A stretch of DNA of 5,334 nt, taken from assembly GCA_949878535.1 (NCBI GenBank), contig CATLAS010000087.1:1-5334 (forward strand), in the 5' to 3' direction. The stretch comes from an uncultured Eubacteriales bacterium (GTDB lineage Bacteria > Bacillota > Clostridia > Oscillospirales > CAG-272). The notes beneath the pieces were generated by a model that searched no databases, was not told the DNA's origin, and was given only the letters and a program-made list of their open reading frames with translations. The position numbers and the translations under genes are program-made. Positions 1-5,334 of this stretch are shown here, piece after piece; position 1 is the first letter of the stretch, and the number at the start of each line of letters is the position of its first letter.

Positions 1-28
1 TATAAAGTTGGAGAAGGGGCCCATGTGA

Positions 29-47
29 GGACCTGCTGCGTGGCTCC
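29..47. repeat. Nested mini-hairpin, copy 1
   Basis: GGACCTGC-TGC-GTGGCTCC forms an 8-position stem with one internal C/C mismatch (32/44) and two adjacent G-T wobbles (34/42 and 35/41). It sits in the loop of a degenerate terminal arm. Confidence 0.7.
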
Positions 48-82
48 AAAGGGAACTGTCGCGTTAACGCCTCAAACATGAA

Positions 83-231
83 GGCTCCCATGTGAGGACC
101 TGCTGCGCAGTTCCATAGGGAGCGGGGATTGTCAGGCTATAATTTCAAATTATATTTAAATCGGCAGTTTCATTTAAACAATCCCCCCGTCTCCGCTACG
201 CGGATCCACCCCCCTTTGCACAAGGGGGGCT
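83..231. repeat. Composite palindromic element A (MITE-like, non-coding)
   Basis: The element is built of hairpins around a central stem. Arm 1 is GCTCCC (84-89) with GGGAGC (118-123) and a nested hairpin in its loop. The central stem is GGGGATTGT (124-132) with ACAATCCCC (178-186). Arm 3 is TCCGC-TAC-GCGGA (192-204). Arm 4 is CCCCCT with AGGGGG (to 229). Arm 2, present in elements B and C, is missing here. The AT-rich interior ends in a 32-base segment (158-189) that is identical to 3255-3286 of element C. It has no ORF, so if mobile it would be non-autonomous. No target-site duplication is clear. Confidence 0.8.
96..114. repeat. Nested mini-hairpin, copy 2 (in arm 1 of element A)
   Basis: GGACCTGC-TGC-GCAGTTCC has seven Watson-Crick pairs and one internal C/T mismatch (99/111). 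It is flanked by CCCATGTGA and ATAGGG, which close the outer arm. Confidence 0.75.
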
Positions 232-259
232 TATAAAGTTGGAGAAGGGTCCCATGTGA

Positions 260-278
260 GGATCCACTGCGTGGCTCC
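260..278. repeat. Nested mini-hairpin, copy 3 (compensated stem)
   Basis: GGATCCAC-TGC-GTGGCTCC has seven Watson-Crick pairs and one T/C mismatch (263/275). The inner stem CCAC/GTGG replaces the CTGC/GCAG of copy 2 by changes on both strands of the stem. Confidence 0.75.
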
Positions 279-326
279 AAAGGGAACTGTCGCGTTAACA
301 CTCCAAACATGAAGGCTCCCATGTGA

Positions 327-345
327 GGACCTACTGCGCAGTTCC
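327..345. repeat. Nested mini-hairpin, copy 4 (in arm 1 of element B)
   Basis: GGACCTAC-TGC-GCAGTTCC is like copy 2 but with one extra A/C mismatch (333/339), which would be a G-T wobble on the opposite strand. Confidence 0.7.
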
Positions 346-461
346 ATAGGGAGCTGTCATAGCTTTGCTGTGACTGAGGGATTGTTTATTCTGTCATTTT
401 GCAGGATTTATAAATCGGCGGTATGTACAAACAATTCCTTCGACCCGGCTAACGCCACGTC

Positions 462-484
462 ACCTCCTTTTGCTGGGGGTTTTT
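462..484 (+). terminator. Possible plus-strand intrinsic terminator (arm 4 of element B)
   Basis: ACCTCC (462-467) can pair with GGGGGT (475-480) around a 7-base loop, with one T-G wobble, followed by a T-rich tail (TTTTTCATTTTT from 480). This would act on transcripts running rightwards into the 3' end of the CotH-family gene. It is not a good terminator for that gene itself, since no T-run follows on the minus strand. Confidence 0.4.
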
Positions 485-489
485 CATTT

Positions 490-3057
490 TTACGCCCCCG
501 CCGGAGCGTTCAGTTCCTGATCCATCCAGTTCCAGCGTTTTTCAATAAATGTTTTCAAATATTCTACCTGACGTTCGTGGGTGTAGCACAGTACAACGGC
601 TTCCGGCTGCATTCCCACCCGAGCAAACAAAATATCCCATAGGGCAAAATTGTCATCTGCTGATGGTGCGGTGAGGCGATACCCTTCTTCCAATGACGCC
701 ATTGCTGTTTCCAGCAGTTTATCTTTTACCGCGTTCCACCGCTCCCGCAGCTGCGTCACAAATGTGTCGTCCCGCATTAATTGACACATCCAGTTGTAAT
801 GCACATATCCGCCGTCATCTGTCAAACACGCCCATTCCTCGTATCGCTGCTGATCTGCCACACTGTTTCCGAATGCCAAATCAAAATCCCAAACCTGTGA
901 CATTTTCAGCTTCTGCCCTGCCCCTTTGGTCATAAAAACGCTTCGACGAAAACAGGAGTCCGCGTTGTAGGAAAGCTCCGTCATAATAAACCAGTCGATG
1001 AGCGACGGTACGTCAATATAATTTTCATAATGATCCATCAATTTCACAGCGTTGTCTGTTACATTGATATAATTTTGAATATAAGTCAGCGTTTGTTCGT
1101 CAGCATTGGCAGGCTCCAAAACGCCGATGCTGCGCAATATGGACGAGGAAAATACAGGGTGTCCGCTTTCATGGCTTACGCCCAGCTCCAGTAAAAATCC
1201 GGTGTTTACGTTTCCGGCGTCCTCCTGAATGTAAAGTCGATCCTGTCCTACCTCCACTTGTTGCCCCAAGGTATAAATCCCTGCATATTCTCCGTTTATG
1301 TAAACGTCGACGGGATATTGGGTTGCATAGCAGTCCATGTTGTCCAGCACTTTGGCACACTCCAGCGCTACATAATTACGAATCAGGCTTTTGTCCGCAA
1401 AGTTTGCAAGGAGAACCCATGTTTTTCCGCTTTCCATTCCCAAAACAGAAACAGGTTCTTCAAATTTGATTTTATATGGCTTTTTCTCCGCCCATTCCCA
1501 TGTAGTATTGCCGCGCCCGCGGATTTTTGCCGCACTGGGCTCCAGAGAAGGCAGTCCGGCGGTGTAGTCGCTTTCTATGGAAATGGCGGCATCAATATAT
1601 TCCTCTTTTGAGGTGATTGGTGCGCCGCTGTTCGTTTCAATCAAAATTACCGGCATTTGGAGTGTGCAGGTAGTTTCTATATAATAAAGCGAGCTGCCCA
1701 AGTCATCTGATACGCGAACGTAACATCCCATAGAATCCAGCAGATTTACTGTGCCGTCGCTGTTGATACTGCCGACCAAAGATACAGTGCAGCCATCAGG
1801 GACTGATACAGTCAGCACCGCATTCTTCAGGGCGGAGGGAGGGATGACATGATCTATTTGTGCACGAAGCACAAGAGAAGTACCGTCTGCCGCAGCCCAG
1901 TGTATATCCGATGTGACATACGGATTGTTTGCCGCTTCCAGCGTAATATCCGGTATGACAGAACAGGTTCCGCCCAGTGTATATTCCGAAAGCCTTTGTC
2001 CGTTATAGCTTTGGAGCTTGTAATACTGTGCCGCTGTGTGGAGCGGTGGGCCGTTTTCTTCCCAGATCAGAGAACAGTTTGGTGCGTCCAGAAGGATAAT
2101 CTCCCGGGCAAGCCCTTTTATACGGATTTCCCCGGAGGAGTCCGTTTTTATTTCAATGGCGTGCGTTGCTGTGTTTGCAAACAGTTCATCCATTTCAGCG
2201 CCGTTATTTTCAATAGATACAGGCTCGGTAAATGTAATGCGCTCGTCTACAGTAAAATTGGCAAGCCGTATGGTCATTCCGGGTATAGCACGTTCCCACC
2301 GCTCCCCTTCTGCCAGGCTGTGCAGTTGCTGTATGCTCGAAGCAGTTGCAGAACCGTCTAAAGCATCTCCATTCAAAGAAGCGGCGGCAATATGGAAATC
2401 GTTGTATACCTCCCCCCGGTCATACACCCATGCGAGGGAATCAGGCAGGGTTATATCGCATTTCGGTGCGCGGGCATAAAAATTAGTTGCAGAAATATCG
2501 CCGGACAGGGAAAGCGCGCCGGGTTCGTTCGTGTTAAAATAGATCAAATCTTCTATGGAAAGGGTATGTCCGTCTGTGGAAAGGGACAGAGGTCTTGTTA
2601 TGTAGAGAGGTTCTTCCAGTGCAATATCTCGGAGCAGGGTTATATTCGGTGCATCGGAAACAGCAGTTTGCAGACCTTCTGCTGAAAGAATATACGCGGA
2701 ATCTGTCTCTCCCTGCATGATGCGGACTCCATTATTTATATCTGCTTTTTCGGAAAGGGATACAGATGCAGAGGCGAAATTCCCGGCAGGAGCCGACAGG
2801 GTGACAAATCCGTCTTCTGCGGCGTCAGAATATAGCGTAATGGATGCATCGGCATCCGTATTGTTGTAAAAATTAAGCTTAATCTCACCGGAAAGCGCCG
2901 CTTGTTGCAGAGCGGGACCTTCTTCCGAAGAGAAAAGGAGGAACTGGTTTGCATAAAGCCAGAGTCCGCTGTCTTTGTGCCGATCGCAGGAAATCAGCAG
3001 AAGGATACACGAAAGCAGCAGCGCAAGCAAGCCTGCCGATAGGATTTTTTTGCCCAT
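490..3057 (-). CDS. CotH-kinase family lipoprotein with beta-rich N-terminal half
   Basis: Encodes 855 residues. Residues 1-24 form a lipoprotein signal peptide: MGKK, a hydrophobic run, then lipobox LISC with C24 as the predicted lipidated cysteine, so the protein should be anchored outside the membrane. Residues about 120-335 are beta-rich and contain two related modules (121-207 and 237-335). Residues about 378-465 look like another beta domain of the kind that precedes CotH domains. The CotH-kinase domain starts near 468 and shows RGRGNTTW (513-520), KKPYKIKF (525-532), LLANFADKSLIRN (549-561), DVYINGEYAGIYTLG (584-598), a WF...LSYNAD segment (689-700) and VWDFDLAFGN (722-731). D700 and D724/D726 are the likely catalytic and metal-binding acids (inference from the family pattern). 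CotH proteins are secreted atypical kinases; Bacillus CotH phosphorylates spore coat proteins, but the substrate here is unknown. The start is fixed by the signal peptide and GGAGGG five bases upstream. The frame is intact to TAA. Confidence 0.93.
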   Translation of the reverse strand: MGKKILSAGLLALLLSCILLLISCDRHKDSGLWLYANQFLLFSSEEGPALQQAALSGEIKLNFYNNTDADASITLYSDAAEDGFVTLSAPAGNFASASVSLSEKADINNGVRIMQGETDSAYILSAEGLQTAVSDAPNITLLRDIALEEPLYITRPLSLSTDGHTLSIEDLIYFNTNEPGALSLSGDISATNFYARAPKCDITLPDSLAWVYDRGEVYNDFHIAAASLNGDALDGSATASSIQQLHSLAEGERWERAIPGMTIRLANFTVDERITFTEPVSIENNGAEMDELFANTATHAIEIKTDSSGEIRIKGLAREIILLDAPNCSLIWEENGPPLHTAAQYYKLQSYNGQRLSEYTLGGTCSVIPDITLEAANNPYVTSDIHWAAADGTSLVLRAQIDHVIPPSALKNAVLTVSVPDGCTVSLVGSINSDGTVNLLDSMGCYVRVSDDLGSSLYYIETTCTLQMPVILIETNSGAPITSKEEYIDAAISIESDYTAGLPSLEPSAAKIRGRGNTTWEWAEKKPYKIKFEEPVSVLGMESGKTWVLLANFADKSLIRNYVALECAKVLDNMDCYATQYPVDVYINGEYAGIYTLGQQVEVGQDRLYIQEDAGNVNTGFLLELGVSHESGHPVFSSSILRSIGVLEPANADEQTLTYIQNYINVTDNAVKLMDHYENYIDVPSLIDWFIMTELSYNADSCFRRSVFMTKGAGQKLKMSQVWDFDLAFGNSVADQQRYEEWACLTDDGGYVHYNWMCQLMRDDTFVTQLRERWNAVKDKLLETAMASLEEGYRLTAPSADDNFALWDILFARVGMQPEAVVLCYTHERQVEYLKTFIEKRWNWMDQELNAPAGA

Positions 3058-3062
3058 ATGTT

Positions 3063-3068
3063 CCCTCC
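3063..3068 (-). promoter_or_regulatory. Ribosome binding site of the CotH-family gene
   Basis: Read on the minus strand the sequence is GGAGGG followed by AACAT and ATG. This is a strong Shine-Dalgarno site with 5-base spacing. Together with the signal peptide that begins right after the ATG, it decides the start at 3057. Confidence 0.85.
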
Positions 3069-3089
3069 GGAATTTTTACAGTATGCTAT

Positions 3090-3118
3090 ATTGTATCATA
3101 AACAGGATAGGCTTGCTA
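3090..3118 (-). promoter_or_regulatory. Candidate promoter of the CotH-family gene
   Basis: On the minus strand the AT-rich stretch upstream of the gene contains TACAAT (3090-3095), a good -10 match, with TAGCAA 17 bases upstream (3113-3118), a poor -35. An alternative pair is TTTACT (3126-3131) and TATCCT (3104-3109) with a 16-base spacer. Neither is decisive. If the gene is sporulation-controlled, as Bacillus cotH is, a sigma-E/K type promoter rather than a housekeeping one could apply, and I do not see a clear match. Its separation from the upstream gene supports a promoter somewhere in 3070-3180. Confidence 0.3.
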
Positions 3119-3181
3119 CGAAAATAGTAAAAAGTTTACATATGAGAAAATTTGGAAAGGAAGGTGGCACAAACTTCATCA

Positions 3182-3347
3182 GGCTCCCTTGTTCAAAGGG
3201 AGCTCCCGCGATAGCGGGTGAGGGATTGTAAAATTATTTTTTTAGATAATCTTCAAATCGGCAGTTTCATTTAAACAATCCCCCCGCGTTTTGCTACGCA
3301 AAACCCACCCCCTCGGAACTGCGTAGCAGGTCCTCACAAGGGGGGCT
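3182..3347. repeat. Composite palindromic element C (most complete copy)
   Basis: All four arms are present. Arm 1 is GCTCCCTT-GTTCA-AAGGGAGC (3183-3203). Arm 2 is CCCGC-GATA-GCGGG (3205-3218). The central stem is GGGATTGT (3222-3229) with ACAATCCC (3275-3282). Arm 3 is GTTTTGC-TAC-GCAAAAC (3288-3304). Arm 4 is CCCCCT (3308-3313) with AGGGGG (3339-3344), its loop enlarged by about 25 bases carrying the nested hairpin. It fills most of the 328-base gap between the ABC-F stop and the CotH-gene promoter region. Transcripts reading leftwards from the ABC-F gene would contain it as a large 3' structure. Confidence 0.85.
3315..3333. repeat. Nested mini-hairpin, copy 5 (in arm 4 of element C, inverted)
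   Basis: GGAACTGC-GTA-GCAGGTCC is the reverse complement of the copy-2 type with one loop base changed. It has seven pairs plus one A/G mismatch (3318/3330). Here it lies in the right-hand terminal arm rather than the left-hand one. Confidence 0.8.
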
Positions 3348-3354
3348 ACAAAGG

Positions 3355-3368
3355 AAGGCGAAAGCCTT
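3355..3368 (-). other. Small perfect hairpin just downstream of the ABC-F stop
   Basis: AAGGC-GAAA-GCCTT is a 5-base-pair stem that begins 17 bases after the ABC-F stop codon. On the minus strand it is followed by CCTTTGT, which is too weak for a confident terminator. It may contribute to the 3' end of the ABC-F mRNA together with element C. No other T-tailed hairpin for this gene is visible. Confidence 0.3.
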
Positions 3369-3385
3369 ACGAAGTATATACTGCC

Positions 3386-5305
3386 TCACATATCCATATC
3401 TTCCGCTTTAGAGAAGTTTTCTTCTTCCTCATACAGCTGCATAAGCTGATCCTCAACGTATATCCGCTGATCCTCCAACTCCGCCGCTTTAACATAGTCT
3501 GTGGCGTCCTCGCCGTACAGCCGGTCTGTGATATCTGCAAGCTCTTTTTCCAGGCGGACAATTTCTGAAGCCACTTTCTTGCGCCTTGCTTCTTTGCGCC
3601 GTGCGGCCGCCTGTTCTTCTTTCTTTTTTAAATATTGTTCCTTGCCGCTGGGGATTGGCGCAGCCGCTGCCGGCGTTTCTTCCTCCGGCGCTGCCTGCGA
3701 TGCGGCGATATATTCCTCATATCCGCCTCTGAAATCCCGTACCGGATTTTCCAGCGACAGGATTCTTGTGGCAAGCCGCCGGATAAAATACCGGTCATGG
3801 GACACGGCGATAACAGTACCTTCAAATGCCTCCAGCGCATTTTCCAACGCTTCCCGGGAGTCAATATCCAAATGGTTGGTAGGCTCGTCCAGGATTAACA
3901 CGTTCACTTTCGATAAAATCAGCTTTGCAAGAGTAAGTCTGGCGCGCTCCCCGCCGGACAGAACAGATACGGTTTTTTCCACGTCCTCTCCCCGGAACAT
4001 AAACACGGCAAGGACGGAAAAAAGCTCCTTCCTGCCAATGGTGGGATATGCGTCCCAAAGCTCGTCCAACACAGTTTTATCTGGGGACAGGTTCTGGTTT
4101 TCCTGATCATAATATCCTACATGCACATTGTAGCCGAACTCTACCCGGCCCGTGCGGGGTGACAGCTTACCCAGCAGGGTTTTCAGCAGGGTGGATTTTC
4201 CGCATCCGTTGGGACCTGCGATAATCAGACGTTCTCCCCGCTTTACAGAAAAGGATAAATCGGAAAACAAATTTTCGCTGCCAAATCCTACCGCCAGTTT
4301 TTTCACGTCCAGTACGTCATTTCCAGAGCGGACTGCTTTGGAAAAAGCAAACTGTAAGGTTTTGGGCGTGTCCTCCGGCTTTTCCACTTTGTCCATGCGG
4401 GCGATGGCTTTTTCTCGGCTTTCCGCCGCAATGATATTTCGTTCCCGGTTCCACCTCCGCTGCTGTTCAATAAACGCTTCCAGCCGGGCGATTTCCCGCT
4501 GCTGGATTATGTACTGCTTTTCCAGCGCGGCACGCTGTTCTTCCTTTTGCTTCTTATATGCCGTGTAGGCGCATTTATACAGCTTAGCCTTATGATTTTC
4601 TATATCCAGTGTTTTGTTTGTCACCCGATCCAGAAAATAACGGTCGTGGCTTACAAGGAGCAGTGTTTTTTTGTATCCTGCCAAGTGCCCTTCCAGCCAG
4701 GTCATGGTTTCGATATCCAGATGGTTGGTAGGCTCGTCCAGAATCAATATGTCCGGCTCTTGGAACAAAAGCCGGGCAAGAGCAAGCCTTGTGCGCTGTC
4801 CACCGGACAGGGTGGTGATGCTTCGGGAAAAAGTATCCTCTCCAAAACCCAGCTTTGCCAGAAGACTTTTGCACCGGGATTTGTAGTGCAGTCCTCCCGC
4901 CTGCGTAAAGCGGGTATTCAGTCGTTCGTATTCTGCACTCAGGGACAACAGCCGCTCCTGGGGCGCAGTTTCCATTTCTGCTTCCAGCTGGGCGAGTCGT
5001 GCTTCATCCTTGCAAAGCTGGGGAAACGCTGCGTACATCTGTGCAAGAACGGTGTCGTCTCCTTCCAGGACTTGAAAGGAATCGTCCTGCCGCATCATGC
5101 CCACAATTTTGTCTTTGGCAAAAAACACACCTCCCTCGTCTGCTTCCTCCATGCCGGTAATCAGCCGGAGCAGGGTGGTTTTGTCGCTTCCGTTTACGCC
5201 TACAATGCCCAGTCGGTCGCCTTCTTCTACAGAGAAGGTGACCCCGGACAGAATATTTTTTGTTCCAACACTGTAAGACAGGTTGCTCACACTCAATGCG
5301 ATCAT
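3386..5305 (-). CDS. ABC-F family ATPase, YdiF-type, with altered Walker A in site 1
   Basis: A complete 639-residue cytoplasmic ABC-F protein with two fused nucleotide-binding domains and no membrane domain. Family members bind the ribosomal E site and act on stalled or slow translation. Domain 1: Walker A region 36-44, Q-loop Q73, signature LSGGQ (166-170), Walker B ILILDE with E191, H220. The charged helical linker at about 245-315 is the P-site tRNA interaction motif typical of ABC-F. Domain 2: Walker A GPNGCGKST (364-372), Q401, LSGGE (449-453), Walker B with D473/E474, H503. Residues about 555-630 are a Lys/Glu-rich coiled-coil tail, which with the total length fits the YdiF/Uup-like subgroup rather than EttA. 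The odd feature is GVNGSDKTT in the first Walker A: position 41 is Asp (codon GAC) where the family has Gly. All other ATPase motifs are intact. The start matches the usual ABC-F N-terminus. I see no sign that it belongs to an antibiotic-resistance subgroup, though that cannot be excluded. Confidence 0.95.
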   Translation of the reverse strand: MIALSVSNLSYSVGTKNILSGVTFSVEEGDRLGIVGVNGSDKTTLLRLITGMEEADEGGVFFAKDKIVGMMRQDDSFQVLEGDDTVLAQMYAAFPQLCKDEARLAQLEAEMETAPQERLLSLSAEYERLNTRFTQAGGLHYKSRCKSLLAKLGFGEDTFSRSITTLSGGQRTRLALARLLFQEPDILILDEPTNHLDIETMTWLEGHLAGYKKTLLLVSHDRYFLDRVTNKTLDIENHKAKLYKCAYTAYKKQKEEQRAALEKQYIIQQREIARLEAFIEQQRRWNRERNIIAAESREKAIARMDKVEKPEDTPKTLQFAFSKAVRSGNDVLDVKKLAVGFGSENLFSDLSFSVKRGERLIIAGPNGCGKSTLLKTLLGKLSPRTGRVEFGYNVHVGYYDQENQNLSPDKTVLDELWDAYPTIGRKELFSVLAVFMFRGEDVEKTVSVLSGGERARLTLAKLILSKVNVLILDEPTNHLDIDSREALENALEAFEGTVIAVSHDRYFIRRLATRILSLENPVRDFRGGYEEYIAASQAAPEEETPAAAAPIPSGKEQYLKKKEEQAAARRKEARRKKVASEIVRLEKELADITDRLYGEDATDYVKAAELEDQRIYVEDQLMQLYEEEENFSKAEDMDM

Positions 5306-5314
5306 AGAACTTTA

Positions 5315-5320
5315 TCCTTT
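5315..5320 (-). promoter_or_regulatory. Ribosome binding site of the ABC-F gene
   Basis: AAAGGA on the minus strand lies nine bases before the ATG at 5305. It is a moderate Shine-Dalgarno site in an AT-rich leader. Only 29 leader bases are in the window, so any promoter or attenuator lies outside it. Confidence 0.6.
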
Positions 5321-5334
5321 ATATTTCATAAAAA

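Larger units (their letters stand above)
1..123. repeat. Tandem repeat unit, copy 1 (conserved left part)
   Basis: This 123-base stretch recurs at 232-354, exactly 231 bases further on, with 8 mismatches by eye (about 93% identity). It starts TATAAAGTTGGAGAAGG and ends ATAGGGAGC. It comprises a partial half-element (a degenerate CCC...AAGGGAAC arm with a nested hairpin, then the palindrome GCGTTAACGC at 61-70) followed by the first arm of element A. It begins at the window edge, so the array may extend leftwards. No coding sequence is present. Confidence 0.9.
232..354. repeat. Tandem repeat unit, copy 2 (conserved left part)
   Basis: This is the second copy of the 123-base sequence at 1-123. 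Differences cluster in a hairpin stem (263, 265, 266), where two of the three changes restore Watson-Crick pairing. Others fall at 250, 300, 302, 303 and 333. Identity stops abruptly after GGGAGC: the following bases (355 onward) belong to a diverged version of the element. Confidence 0.9.
314..484. repeat. Composite palindromic element B (diverged)
   Basis: This has the same architecture as A and C. Arm 1 is GCTCCC (315-320) with GGGAGC (349-354). Arm 2 is GTCATAGC-TTT-GCTGTGAC (356-374). The central stem is GGGATTGT (378-385) with ACAATTCC (431-438). Arm 3 is GGC-TAAC-GCC (447-456). Arm 4 is ACCTCC (462-467) with GGGGGT (475-480). The right half aligns with A from AAATCGGC onward but is much more diverged than the left. 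It abuts the 3' end of the CotH-family gene, whose stop is at 490-492. Confidence 0.7.

Noticed and set aside
1..354. CRISPR array
   Set aside because: Repeats are long, palindromic and adjoining, with homologous rather than unique sequence between them. No cas gene is present.
408..458. Minus-strand 16-codon frame with a GTG start preceded by AAGGAGGTGA, a perfect Shine-Dalgarno match
   Set aside because: The Shine-Dalgarno-like sequence is simply the complement of element B arm 4 (CACCTCCTTTT). The peptide is tiny, lies wholly in repeat DNA, and is not preserved in elements A or C.
370..642. Plus-strand open frame of 90 codons across the end of element B and the 3' end of the CotH gene
   Set aside because: Half lies in repeat DNA and half is antisense to a well-supported gene. 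It has no convincing ribosome binding site or recognisable protein features.
1849..2479. Overlapping plus-strand open frames of 170 and 147 codons inside the CotH gene
   Set aside because: Both are antisense to the real gene, overlap each other in different frames, and show no family motifs.
3058..3180. Riboswitch or structured leader upstream of the CotH gene
   Set aside because: Between the ribosome binding site and element C the sequence is AT-rich, without conserved aptamer motifs or a terminator/antiterminator pair. Only promoter-like hexamers are visible.
3501..4106. Plus-strand 201-codon open frame opposite the ABC-F gene
   Set aside because: It is the mirror of conserved ABC-F coding sequence, and its Ser/Arg-rich composition is typical of an antisense shadow frame.

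Overview
This 5334-base window looks like a chromosomal segment of a low-to-mid GC Clostridia bacterium, most likely a gut Oscillospiraceae/Ruminococcaceae relative. That is inferred from the two gene types, the good Shine-Dalgarno sites, and palindromic intergenic repeats of the 'GGCTCCCTT...GAGGGATTGT...ACAATCCC...AAGGGGGGCT' kind, which I recall as common in that group. No species can be named from the sequence alone.

Layout. (1) Bases 1-489 hold no gene. They contain two tandem units of palindromic repeat DNA, each carrying a composite multi-hairpin element (A and B) preceded by a partial half-element. (2) Bases 490-3057, minus strand, encode an 855-residue lipoprotein with a C-terminal CotH-kinase domain and an N-terminal half built of beta-rich repeats. 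(3) Bases 3058-3385 are intergenic. They hold the Shine-Dalgarno site and probable promoter of the CotH gene and a third copy of the palindromic element (C). (4) Bases 3386-5305, minus strand, encode a complete two-domain ABC-F ATPase of the YdiF type, a ribosome-associated translation factor. (5) Bases 5306-5334 are its ribosome binding site and the edge of its upstream region.

Both genes read leftwards, but they are separated by 328 bases containing a promoter candidate and a structured repeat. They are probably transcribed separately, and nothing suggests a shared pathway: one product is a cytoplasmic translation factor, the other a surface-anchored or spore-associated kinase-like protein.

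The most interesting points are: the repeat elements, whose hairpin stems change sequence while keeping pairing, and which carry a nested mini-hairpin in the loops of opposite terminal arms; the replacement of the invariant Walker A glycine by aspartate (G41D) in the first ATP site of the otherwise intact ABC-F protein; and an internal duplication of a beta-module in the N-terminal half of the CotH lipoprotein.
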